In this document: piece after piece, positions 12,201-17,300 of the stretch
Numbering within the stretch: position 1 is the stretch's first letter
How the letters are laid out: every line of letters begins with the position of its first letter
Origin: an uncultured Clostridium sp.
GTDB lineage: Bacteria > Bacillota > Clostridia > TANB77 > CAG-508
Assembly: GCA_900556975.1 (NCBI GenBank)
Contig: USQZ01000018.1
Location: 1-30,268 of the forward strand
Direction of reading: 5' to 3'
DNA: 30,268 bases
Program-made: the position numbers and the translations under genes
The notes under the pieces: generated by a model
The model's database searches: none
Told to the model about the DNA's origin: nothing
What the model saw: the letters and a program-made list of their open reading frames with translations, nothing else

Positions 12201-13615
12201 GTGTAACCATCTGTCTTTCCTTGTTTTCCAGAACTTATAGACCATCTTACAGAATAAAAATCATCTTTTTCTTCTGTTGAAATATCGTTATAAATTTTTA
12301 AAGGTTTCTTCTTTGACACATAATATCTTGTGTTTGGATCCCATACATATTTTCCAACATATATTCTAACCAAACCTAAGTCACCAACTGGCTTAGAATA
12401 TGTTAATATCAATGTTTCGTTTACCTTAGTTGATTTATAAGGATTTTCAAATTCACTATTTGGATTATTATATCCTTCGTAATGTCCCTTTAATGGTATC
12501 TTCAATTCTACAGTTTCATCCTCAGATCCTATGTAAGCAGCAAGCGGATACGTTATTCTTAATTTAAATTTATTATATCTAATATATCCCCTTGAAACAT
12601 TGTATGTACCATCATAACATTGCTTGCTTATAGTACCACTTTCATCCAATTCTGATGTCTTTGTAGCAACAAAAGTACTTTTTTCAGAATCAAATGTACA
12701 TACCAAGTTATCATCTAATGACTCAACATTTAATGCGTTATATCCATTAAGTTGAGGCACTGTCCCCTCTAAACAGGCCTTTGATAATAAAATATTATTA
12801 TTTACCTCTTGCATTGCAACTTCAAACTCAAAAACAGCTTTATTATTTTCTGTATCACTAACATTGGTATTATCTTTAATTTGATTCAAATTCTGATTTG
12901 ATAAAAAATAACTAGGTATCTCAGCTTTAGCATTACCATACCAATCCATATTCAACTCAATTGTTTTGTTAATCGCAGTTCTAGTTCCATCAGCAGCAAC
13001 ATGTGTACCTGTTAAAACAATAGAATTTACTCCACTCATCTTTGTTGTATCTAATCCAATAGCAGCAAACTTTTGAGAATCATATGAATAATCGCCAGAT
13101 CTTACAATACCTGTTAATAATTTTTGTGTACCATTATTTATTTGATTTAAAGAAATTTGTTTTGTGTTATTTGAAATTACATTATCTTTTATTTCATTGT
13201 CTTTTGGAATTGCAGTTTGTAAATAAAAATTATTGCTATTAATAGTTATTACACCATTTTCTAAATAGCCATTCGTAAGCACATTAAGTTCCATGTACAA
13301 TGTATCTTCTTTTCCAATTTGCTTACAAGTTCCTTTTATTTTTTCAGCATAACCATCATTGTTTATATCGCGTAGGAAAAAAGCACTAAATTTAACATAA
13401 TTTGTGCCACTAACATCTGCATCAGCATCAGTAAATTCACCATACGTCATCGCACGAGCAAGTTCACTATCTGGTGTAAAAGTATTTTTCTTTGTACCCT
13501 CCCCCTTATTTGCTATTACAGCAATAACAGCGATTATTGCTAGTAACGCGATTGCAATTCCAATTGCAATTAAAACTATTTTTCTCTTAACACAATCCTT
13601 AAATTTCTTTAACAT
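218..13615 (-). CDS. Giant multidomain surface adhesin-like protein (CnaB, beta-propeller, MucBP repeats)
   Basis: The 4465-residue protein is probably cell-surface and adhesive. Approximate order: hydrophobic signal or anchor 12-36; poorly recognised N-terminal region with a DUF11-like part to about 970; four CnaB/SpaA-like domains near 978, 1096, 1207 and 1337; 13 beta-propeller-type repeats of about 62 residues (core SVAETSDGGYIVGG), seven at 1437-1880 and six at 1890-2263; an InlB-like repeat 2280-2370; a CnaB-like domain apparently split by two tandem domains (2476-2580, 2605-2708); about 20 MucBP-like repeats 2776-4278 with one CnaB embedded; a C-terminal domain; VAVATGE and a final membrane segment with basic tail. 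No LPXTG is present. AAGGAG lies 8 bases before ATG. MucBP domains in known proteins bind mucin or glycans; adhesion here is inferred. The repeats invite recombination and length variation. Confidence 0.9.
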   Translation of the reverse strand: MLKKFKDCVKRKIVLIAIGIAIALLAIIAVIAVIANKGEGTKKNTFTPDSELARAMTYGEFTDADADVSGTNYVKFSAFFLRDINNDGYAEKIKGTCKQIGKEDTLYMELNVLTNGYLENGVITINSNNFYLQTAIPKDNEIKDNVISNNTKQISLNQINNGTQKLLTGIVRSGDYSYDSQKFAAIGLDTTKMSGVNSIVLTGTHVAADGTRTAINKTIELNMDWYGNAKAEIPSYFLSNQNLNQIKDNTNVSDTENNKAVFEFEVAMQEVNNNILLSKACLEGTVPQLNGYNALNVESLDDNLVCTFDSEKSTFVATKTSELDESGTISKQCYDGTYNVSRGYIRYNKFKLRITYPLAAYIGSEDETVELKIPLKGHYEGYNNPNSEFENPYKSTKVNETLILTYSKPVGDLGLVRIYVGKYVWDPNTRYYVSKKKPLKIYNDISTEEKDDFYSVRWSISSGKQGKTDGYTLKETKDNEAQVVDQFIKLDSSLEPMTNVTTNVGIAFSNPVSLLGEDGWIKVYDDESGELIHEFTKDDWSKYSESNPYKYDHQINHVRVVTSATEPNSNLTVYNIKQLDDEYITSNYTKAQFDNFKYIKSTLVGYVGSSFLNSDTHSANYESPFSYARVELEKSAISTQETEKNMKIKINAQANEDANQEKWKNGAFLLKLPKDIVAIEINSVTSDTSSVTVSSYETYKENGERFIKVITTNENPISFGLTIDCNITPDPRIPTTTEIIELYASNEDAVDYYNPVDDVYDVNGNLNTAEKVNKSSISINLISPNSLLTNQIASNYDENGSVAIAPQNAIVSKEKRSATVNIEINNNYSNTISNVQILGRVPFKGNKYAITKEDMGSTFTATMSNAGISLPDELKEIAIVYYSENGDATQDLTDASNGWTQNPSDYSKVKSYLVDLGGYKLAKGEKHTISYNINIPSGLNYNQVAYSHHGVYFCLDTDAGKYKTRTEPNKVGFMIAKQYDLELTKFQKGKNNIVSGATYAVYEDGKEDAKTRVTGVDGKLTLTGLYVDRTYVIKEIKSPNDYELNEEVVKFTTSESNGNLVVTKNSGTVKNIKAIQPSGDNGYIVQIEVEDEVKARLKIKKLEKGTSTVIKGVGYKLTGAGLPTTGRNVTTNINGEINVKGLKVGQEYTLEETKAKGYYLTDPIKFKVTNSNGSYTVAVTSGTVKISNIKEEQNIPIINIELEDEKIPTYDLEISKIKRVTSVTEGESGTQQEATTYLQGAKFKLYKAGKEIGTYVTDSNGKITISGLYQYIDGKDEEALYLLKETLAPDGYSKVKDITFKVDGSTGELKFINTEGKEENYTVNGNKVTLTIEDSPSFKLIKKDAETGAKLAGIKFAIYNVEEGTTPAKNSKGEILGTKEIINGKEYYTVTTDKNGELTADLTEGMYKAVEVQAPDKYDISEPYYFGIGRSREGKVGLKATWAKGIGGTVADDITSVAETSDGGYIVGGYFKSNSIDLGNGVVLTNNGPIGYYHGMVIKYNVNGEVEWANGIGETRDDRINSVTELSDGGYIVGGFFKSSSIDLGNGVSLTNKGSLDAMIIKYSANGDAEYVQSIGGSADEAIESVTETSDGGYIVGGYFSSSIDLGKGVVLTSKSTKDGMIIKYNSVGEIEWTQVAGDRIDSITETNDGGFLIGGYFFSSSVDLGNGVKITNIDPGGTGDGMVIKYNSNGEAEWAKRIGGTYTDYVTGATETSDGGNIVTVLTFSMSIDLGNGITFSRGSNASSDGIMIKYNSENEIEWAKMIKGTSGSTEISSVVETSEEGYIVAGYFGGSMNLGNGVRLTSNGSSDGFIIKYNVSGEAKWARSIGEGSNDYITALKETQNGGYIIGGSFSSTNMEIENGVNLITKGTFDGMVIKFDKVEIPEPIVIQAEGIGGASTDYINVVVATNDGGYIAGGRFNSSSLNLGNEVRLTNKGSADGVIIKYNSNREVEWARRIGGTDYDNINVVAVTSDGGYIVGGEFESSNIDLENGVRLTPNGSSDGMIIKYNSNGEVEWAKGIGGTDNEKINSVAVTSEGDYIVAGDFISESIDLENGISLTNNGIVDGMIIKYSSNGEAKWAKGIGGKNSDYIESIAETQDGGYIVGGYFWSSIDLGNGESLTSKGNDDGMIIKYSSAGKVEWSRAIGGGSRECVNSVSVTSDGGYIVGGDFSSESIDLKNGVSLVKKSFEKATYDGMIIKYSSSGDAEWAKAIGGIDSEYIKSVADTKDGNYIAGGYFDSSSIDLDNGKTLINKGSSNGMILKITAQMGVPEVQELQVENKRKEFKITTDVNEIDGIKGGSISGEDKIPYESVKYGDSSTKEIKMIPDENYEIIGITVNGEEYKFTKNADGSYTMPQFTNMAEDKHIVVIYSLKDNKITINKVDKKTKAKLTGAKFKLDQVEERTEPNNANIIGRLTGNGQEYTKTIITTEVSGKIGTLINNGTYYFVQNSDGTYTPTNSKTYQNANGGTEGIHSTTANSYIPIDLTGLTGTYAIVVNASCSSETNYDYGYATVTETSTAPVYDSATGRFIYVSGISNAINYNSAILEGGKTYYLHLGYRKDGSGDKNNDQVVINSIKLYEATTKTVTYNFTNNNGKYESTNAGEDSTVANSYIPIDLTNYTGKYNLTVNAEVSSQSSDYGYATVTENTTRPSYSSSIGQFIYISGTKEAKDYSTVLQGGKMYYLHLGYYKNASLSSGDDKFIVNSVKVTLNDSELYHVTVETNSDGQAITQIPFGKYKITEIQAPEGYLINETPTIVEFRSTDGAVHEFTIEDEAKAKLVVRHYIKGTTTKLVDDEDYEDKIGEKYVTNPKLDLTKYELEKDSNGNYILPANAVGTYKDGVIEVTYYYVQKQIPLTVHHYIEGTTTKVPLKSGGTADDVTGSGSEGEKYTTSAVGDSLLSDEYELVETPSNANGIYSGNEVIVTYYYKKVSRDVNLVKYKEDGTTPLEGAKFRINGKDYVTDANGRINVKLEAGSYDITEIEAPDGYKLPANPTTQITITKAIPETIKITNVKKTGTVTVHHYIEGTTTKVPLAKSGTADDETKTGNVGDMYATKARTDISNAYELVAEPTNSSGNYIDGNIEVIYYYRSIATSVLVHHYLEGTTTKLADDVTIDGIVGNDYTTSVANVDSKYELVSTPANASGKMTKAKIVVIYYYRVKDTSVLVHHYIEGTTTSLSADVTIKGKVDESYSTTKASDIASKYELVSTPANASGKMTVAQTVVIYYYRLKDTSVLVHHYLEGTTTKLANDVTIKGKVDDEYKTVVATDLINGKYDLIAEPSNKNGTMTEAQIVVIYYYRLKDTSVLVHHYIKGTITSLSNDVMIKGKIDDKYTTSKASDIPEQYELVETPANASGTMTKSQIVVIYYYQLKNYSYTVNYLEKDTNKTLHDTKQGGSLVYGSKVNASDEVIDIDGYNYDSVDKDVLTIGTKNNVINVYYTKRTDLSYKVNYLEKGTNKVLHDQKNKGNMTFESVVKSSDEVIDIDGYDYDSVDKDTLTISTGENVINIYYTKRRNLSYKVNYLEKETNKVLHDQKNKSGMIFWTVIKSSDEVIDIDGYNYNSVDKDTMTIGTGENVINIYYTKRTDLSYKVNYLEKGTNTVLHKQKTQDGMTFESVVNTSDEIISIYGYNYDSADKDILTIGIGENVINIYYMKKDTKVIVHYYEEGTTNKVSDDVEIPGKVFADYTTESASDVPSKYELVAEPENKNGTMTEDEITVIYYYRKKETKVIVHYYEENTTKKLSEDVTINGRVDDPYSTVSADDIPIKYELVAEPVNKTGSMTEATIEVIYYYRVKDAVVHVRYLEKGTDIVLADPDRIDGKVDEDYQTTPKEIDGYQLVEYTGNEKGKFEVEPLTITYYYLYKTKATVQYIDKITGEILEESTTEGLEGDDFVTESKDFENYILDEEPPEKVVKMTKEEQILKYYYVHISGGVIEKHIDIISNEILANAAYEGNEGDDYDIPSRTFEEYDLVEDKLPTNSKGKMKIEPIEVIYYYIYRTKVTAEYIDKNTGEKLTEDVVQAGHEGDKYETERKNFEDYKLVEVPANADGDMTKDEITVTYYYVHVSGGVIVNHIDIKTGKQLIDEAKEEGYEGDPYETHEENIPEYDLVKEQYPENAKGKMTIDPTRVTYYYIKITEVNVKFVDKETGEEIEEPTNIPGHEGDDYTTEPKDVPGYDLIEEPENKDGTMTADPIDVIYYYKRPAKVIVNYYDIDTDEKIAREVEIDGHQNDEYTTEEKDIQYYKIEKVPENKDGKMEVTVTKDEDGNEIVNDITYVNYYYRKLVFNLKVDKIVKKAIVNDQEIAINGVLGKVEVYRNSIQTSNVKIIYNIRVTNDSELSGKANIVEKIPDGMAMLTEDNPDWKIKGLTATLKTGDIKPGESKDYEVVMTWRNEEANVGTKENMVTITTENEAGFNEQFETDNVSKATMIVAVATGESSYIRIANDVLFISLGILAIVWAIDSKRREP

Positions 13616-13656
13616 GAAATATACTCCTTAAATATAATTTACATATTATAATTTAT

Positions 13657-13684
13657 ATATTAAAGAGCTTTAGGCAAACGTCAA
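13657..13684 (-). promoter_or_regulatory. Candidate promoter of the giant adhesin gene
   Basis: On the minus strand TTGACG (13679-13684) and TAATAT (13657-13662) are separated by 16 bases, a reasonable sigma-A pattern. The ribosome site AAGGAG (13624-13629) follows before ATG at 13615. This implies a leader of roughly 35 bases. Confidence 0.5.
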
Positions 13685-13825
13685 TAACCACTTTTCAAGC
13701 GAAACCCACAAAAAATAACATCAAATGACAAAAAACGACCTCAAACACTTGCAACGCCTCACTTTCTGCACCTAAAATACAATAATTCACATCCAGTTCT
13801 CATTTCAATATCTTTTTAATTACAA

Positions 13826-13856
13826 AAATCGCTATTTCCAACGGAAACAGCGATTT
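13826..13856 (-). terminator. Intrinsic terminator between the toxin-like locus and the giant gene promoter
   Basis: A 14-bp stem (AAATCGCTGTTTCC with GGAAATAGCGATTT, including a G-U pair) has a 3-base loop and runs into GATTTTTG on the minus strand. It would stop minus-strand transcription coming from the small peptide gene before it reaches the adhesin promoter. No other gene lies between. Confidence 0.65.
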
Positions 13857-13930
13857 CAATTCATCCATTTAAAAAATTATCCACAACACACTCATTCTCA
13901 AAACAAACAATCCACAGTTGCTCCTAAATA

Positions 13931-13955
13931 TCATGGGGACGTTCTTTTTGACAAC
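13931..13955 (-). repeat. 25-bp inverted repeat, right copy
   Basis: Read on the minus strand this is TTGTCAAAAAG followed by AACGTCCCCATGA, 23 of 25 bases identical to the copy at 181-205 in opposite orientation. Together the copies bracket the giant gene, its promoter and the terminator at 13826-13856. Confidence 0.65.
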
Positions 13956-13984
13956 CACTAACTCAAAGGATTCATAAAATTTGT

Positions 13985-14013
13985 TTGACAATTCTATTTT
14001 TTCATAGTAAAAT
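13985..14013 (+). promoter_or_regulatory. Strong sigma-A-type promoter for a short antisense-type RNA
   Basis: TTGACA (13985-13990, perfect) and TAAAAT (14008-14013) are exactly 17 bases apart. This is one of the few clear plus-strand promoters in a window whose genes are all on the minus strand, and no credible protein gene follows it. It points to a transcript of about 90 nt that ends at the hairpin 14064-14105. Confidence 0.75.
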
Positions 14014-14017
14014 AAAC

Positions 14018-14051
14018 ATAGGAAATGGAGAAACCACAAAGTGGTTTGCCT
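14018..14051 (+). repeat. Inverted repeat arm at the 5' end of the antitoxin-type RNA
   Basis: ATAGGAAATGGAGAA ... GTGGTTTGCCT here matches ATAGGAAATGAGAA ... GTGGTTTGCCT read on the minus strand at 14252-14285. The two convergent RNAs therefore begin with nearly the same sequence. A toxin mRNA that reads past the terminator would carry the complement of its own leader at its 3' end. Confidence 0.7.
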
Positions 14052-14107
14052 AGATTTATATGTAAAAACACATCTTATCTTTGCAATGGACAGATGTGTT
14101 TTTTATT
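14020..14107 (+). ncRNA. Putative type I antitoxin RNA
   Basis: The predicted transcript starts about 7 bases after the -10 box and ends in a strong intrinsic terminator. It holds a small hairpin (AAACCAC-AAA-GTGGTTT, 14031-14047) and then the terminator hairpin. It runs toward the 40-residue peptide gene and overlaps that gene's 3' end only in the shared terminator, the geometry of Fst/par-type type I toxin-antitoxin loci. The peptide mRNA leader has GTGGTTT, which the RNA's AAACCAC can pair with. An ATG at 14025 opens a 37-codon frame but lacks a good ribosome site, so a protein product is unlikely. Confidence 0.55.
14064..14105. terminator. Bidirectional intrinsic terminator shared by convergent toxin and antitoxin transcripts
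   Basis: A perfect 12-bp stem (AAAAACACATCT with AGATGTGTTTTT) has a 16-base loop and T tracts on both strands, so it can stop transcription in both directions. It sits 4 bases past the stop codon of the small peptide gene. Both RNAs would carry complementary copies of the hairpin, the usual first contact site in convergent type I systems. Confidence 0.8.
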
Positions 14108-14108
14108 T

Positions 14109-14231
14109 TTAAATTTGTTTGCTAATAATTGCTACTAATGCAATAATTAAGGCAAACGTAATGATAGTTACTCCTATTAAAGAATAATATAATATGTATA
14201 TTGTTGTAATTAACATTTGTATTTCTATCAT
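14109..14231 (-). CDS. Small hydrophobic peptide, candidate type I toxin (40 aa)
   Basis: The ATG at 14231 is chosen because AAAGGAGGTG lies just before it; the same frame is open for 38 codons upstream, but that part overlaps the promoter and looks untranslated. The peptide begins MIEIQMLITT, has one strongly hydrophobic stretch at about residues 7-36 and ends in a short polar tail (SKQI). This fits the general plan of type I membrane toxins such as TxpA, BsrG and Fst, though I see no specific family match. It has its own promoter, a ribosome site buried in a perfect hairpin, and a convergent short RNA downstream. An ordinary small membrane peptide is the alternative. Confidence 0.65.
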   Translation of the reverse strand: MIEIQMLITTIYILYYSLIGVTIITFALIIALVAIISKQI

Positions 14232-14233
14232 AC

Positions 14234-14255
14234 GCCTCACCTCCTTTGGTGAGGC
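14234..14255 (-). promoter_or_regulatory. Ribosome site sequestered in a perfect hairpin
   Basis: On the minus strand GCCTCACC and GGTGAGGC form an 8-bp GC-rich stem with loop AAAGGA, so the AAAGGAGG ribosome site lies in the loop and 3' arm, immediately before the start codon. Sequestering the ribosome site is typical of type I toxin mRNAs, which are kept translationally quiet unless processed or refolded. Confidence 0.8.
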
Positions 14256-14285
14256 AAACCACATCTGCTTATTCTCATTTCCTAT
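14252..14285 (-). repeat. Inverted repeat arm at the 5' end of the toxin-type mRNA
   Basis: Partner of 14018-14051 in opposite orientation. It covers the predicted untranslated leader and runs into the 5' side of the hairpin that hides the ribosome site. Confidence 0.7.
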
Positions 14286-14292
14286 ACACAAT

Positions 14293-14321
14293 ACTATACA
14301 ATACTTTCTTTTATAAATCAA
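14293..14321 (-). promoter_or_regulatory. Promoter of the small hydrophobic peptide gene
   Basis: TTGATT (14316-14321) and TATAGT (14293-14298) on the minus strand are exactly 17 bases apart. The predicted start near 14286 gives a leader of about 55 bases. The promoter lies just past the terminator of the 2121-residue gene, so the peptide gene is an independent unit. Confidence 0.65.
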
Positions 14322-14332
14322 CCATAAATTGT

Positions 14333-14373
14333 AAAAATATATCAATGAAGATTTTCTTCATTGATATATTTTT
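14333..14373. terminator. Strong bidirectional terminator after the 2121-residue protein gene
   Basis: A perfect 19-bp palindrome (AAAAATATATCAATGAAGA with its complement, 3-base loop) flanked by T tracts on both strands begins 3 bases past the stop codon. It ends the second adhesin transcript and insulates the small peptide gene. Confidence 0.85.
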
Positions 14374-14376
14374 TAC

Positions 14377-17300
14377 TTATTTTCTTTTTCTAATTACATA
14401 AATTCCTGCCGTCATAGCAATCATGATAATTAAAACTCCTCCTGCGATTGCAACATATGGAACTTCACCTGTTCCTACTGCAACAATCAAATCAGCCTTA
14501 CTAACATTATCTGTTTCAAACTGCTCATCAAAATCCGCCTCATTTTCTGTAGTAATACTTACCATATTTGTCTTTGTGCCAACATTGTTATCACCATTTT
14601 GCCATCCTAGAACTACCTGATATTCTCTGCTTTCTCCCGGCTTTATTTCATCAGTTTCTAAACTAGCTGTCATTCCTTTTATTGTCCAATCAGGATTATT
14701 CTCAGACAACATTGTCATTCCGCTTGGTATGTTTTCTACAACATTTGCTTTACCAGTTAACTCACTGTCATTCGTTACTTTAATCTTGTAAACTACTTTT
14801 ACATTTGCATTTGATAATTCTTTTCTATGTACTTCAACTTTTCCTAATGTACCATTAATTACTGTTTCTTGTCCGTTTACAATTACACTTGCAATTGTCT
14901 TATCGACTTTCAAGTTGAAGATTAATTTTCTGTAGTAATAATTTACGTATGTTGTATCATCTACAATCTCTTCATCATTTTCATCTTTTGTTACTGTAAC
15001 AATCATTTTTCCTTCTTTGTTCTCTGGAACCTTAGCAATTTCATAGTATTCAATGTCTTTTTGTTCTGTTGTATAATCATCATTTTGATGTCCATCTATT
15101 TCTATTTCATCTGCTAATTTTTCTTTTGTATCTATGTCATAGTAATTTACTATAACCTTAGCTGGTCTCTTATAATAATAGATTACGTCTATCGGATTAG
15201 CTGTCATTATGCCATCTTTATTTTCTGGTTCTTCAATTAAGTCATATCCTGGAATGTCTTTAGGCTCTGTATTGTAGTCATCTCCTTCGTGTCCTGGAAT
15301 ATTCGTTGGTTCATCAATTTCTTCTCCAGTTTCTTTATCAACATATTTTATATTAACCTCTGTCTTTTTGATATAGTAATATGTTACTCTTGTTGGCTCT
15401 ATTGTCATTTTTCCTACTGCATTTTCTGGATATTTATCTTTTACCAAATCATATTCAGGTATGTTCTCCTCGTGAGTTTCATAAGGATCACCCTCATAAC
15501 CTTCTTCTTTTGTTTCATCTAATAACTGTTTGCCAGTCTTAATATCAATGTGATTTACAATTACACCACCTGATGTATGTACATAGTAGTAAGCAACTGT
15601 AATATCTTCTTTAGTCATTGAACCATCTGCATTTGAAGGCACTTCTACTAATTTATAATCATCAAATGCTTTTCTATCTGTTGTATAGTTGTCTCCCTCA
15701 TGTCCTTTTTGTACAACATCTTCAGTCAATTTCTCTCCTGTGTTTTTATCAATATATTCAGCTGTTACTTTGCTTCTATAGATGTAATAGTAAATTACTT
15801 CTACTGGTTCAACTTTCATTGTACCTTTTGCATTTTCAGGTAATTTTTCTTCAACTAAATCATATCCGTCAAATATTCTTGATGGTATGTCATACTCATC
15901 CCCTTCATTTCCTTCATAATTTTCATTAAATAAAACTTGCCCTGAAATTATATCAATATGTTTCTCAATTACTCCACCTGAAATGTGAATATAATAATAT
16001 TTTAATATCTGTTCTTCTTTAGTCATCTTAACTGTCTTCTCCGGTGGTTCTTCAACTAAAACATAATTCTCAAAGTCTTTACTTTCTGTTATGAAGTCAT
16101 CACCTTCTAATCCCTCTGTTGTTGACTGCTCTAGAATTTGTCCTGTTATTTTATCAATATATTGAACCGTAGCTTTTGTTTTATACAAGTAGTAATAAGT
16201 AATTGTTAATGGTTCAATTTTAAACTTACCTTTTTCATCTCCAACACATTCAACCAATTGATACTCATCTATTTCTTTTGATGTTGTTTCATATTCTTCA
16301 TCAACTTTACCTTCTAGTTTATCTGGATTAGCCAATACTTTTTCTGTACCTTTTTCTAAATATCTTACATGAACTACAGCATCTTTTACTCTGTAGTAAT
16401 AGATTACTTCAATAGTAGACTCAGTCATTGAACCGTTTACATTGCTTGGTGTTGCAACTAGCTCATATTTAATTGGTATATCTGTTGCGCTTATTGTTGC
16501 ATACTTATCATCTACTCTACCATTTATAGTTACGTCTTCTGATAATTTCTTTGTTGTATTTTCTTCATAATAATGAACTATTACTTGTGTAGCTTTCTTT
16601 CTATAATAGTAGATTACTGTGATTTCATCTTCAGTCATTGTTCCATTTTTATTTCCAGGTTCAGCAACCAGTTCATATTTGCTTGGTATATCTGAGGCAC
16701 TTTCTGTTTCGTAATTGTCGAATACCTTACCTGGTATCTCAACATCATTAGAAACTTTATTTGTTGTGCCTTCTTCATAATAGTGAACTGTAACTTTTGT
16801 CTCTTTCTTTGTGTAATAAATATTAATTACATTTTCTCCTGTTCCAATTGTTAGACTATTTTTATCAACTGAATCATAATTATAACCATTAATTTTTATA
16901 ACCTCTTCATCAGAATTTATAACTGTTCCATATGTTATTTCTTCGATATTCTTAGATTGATTAATAACTTTATTTGTACCCTTTTCCAAATAGTTTACCG
17001 TATATGGATACTTCTTTAATTGATAATAATATATAACCTCAATTTGATCTTTAGTCATAGTGCCATTTTTGTTTTCAGGCTCAGCTACCAATCCATAATA
17101 TTCTGGAATATCACTTGCCTTTGTAGTCGTATATTCATCATGTATTTTTCCATTAATCGTCACATCAGGACTCAAACTTGTAGTAGTTCCTTTAATATAA
17201 TGATGAACAACCACACTAGTATCTTTATATGTAATTCCTGCATTAACAAACTTTTCATTAATTATTGGTATATCCAAACTATCCAAAGATGTAATTAAAT

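Noticed and set aside
13877..13885. Perfect DnaA box TTATCCACA
   Set aside because: There is only one exact box with one weak partner nearby (TCCACAG), no cluster and no dnaA or dnaN genes, so a replication origin is not supported.
14025..14138. A 37-codon frame within the antitoxin-type RNA
   Set aside because: It lacks a good ribosome site and runs through the terminator hairpin into the opposing gene, so a non-coding RNA is more likely.
14232..14345. Upstream extension of the small peptide gene to 78 residues
   Set aside because: The extension would cover the promoter, leader and ribosome-site hairpin, has no ribosome site of its own, and the internal ATG has a near-perfect one.
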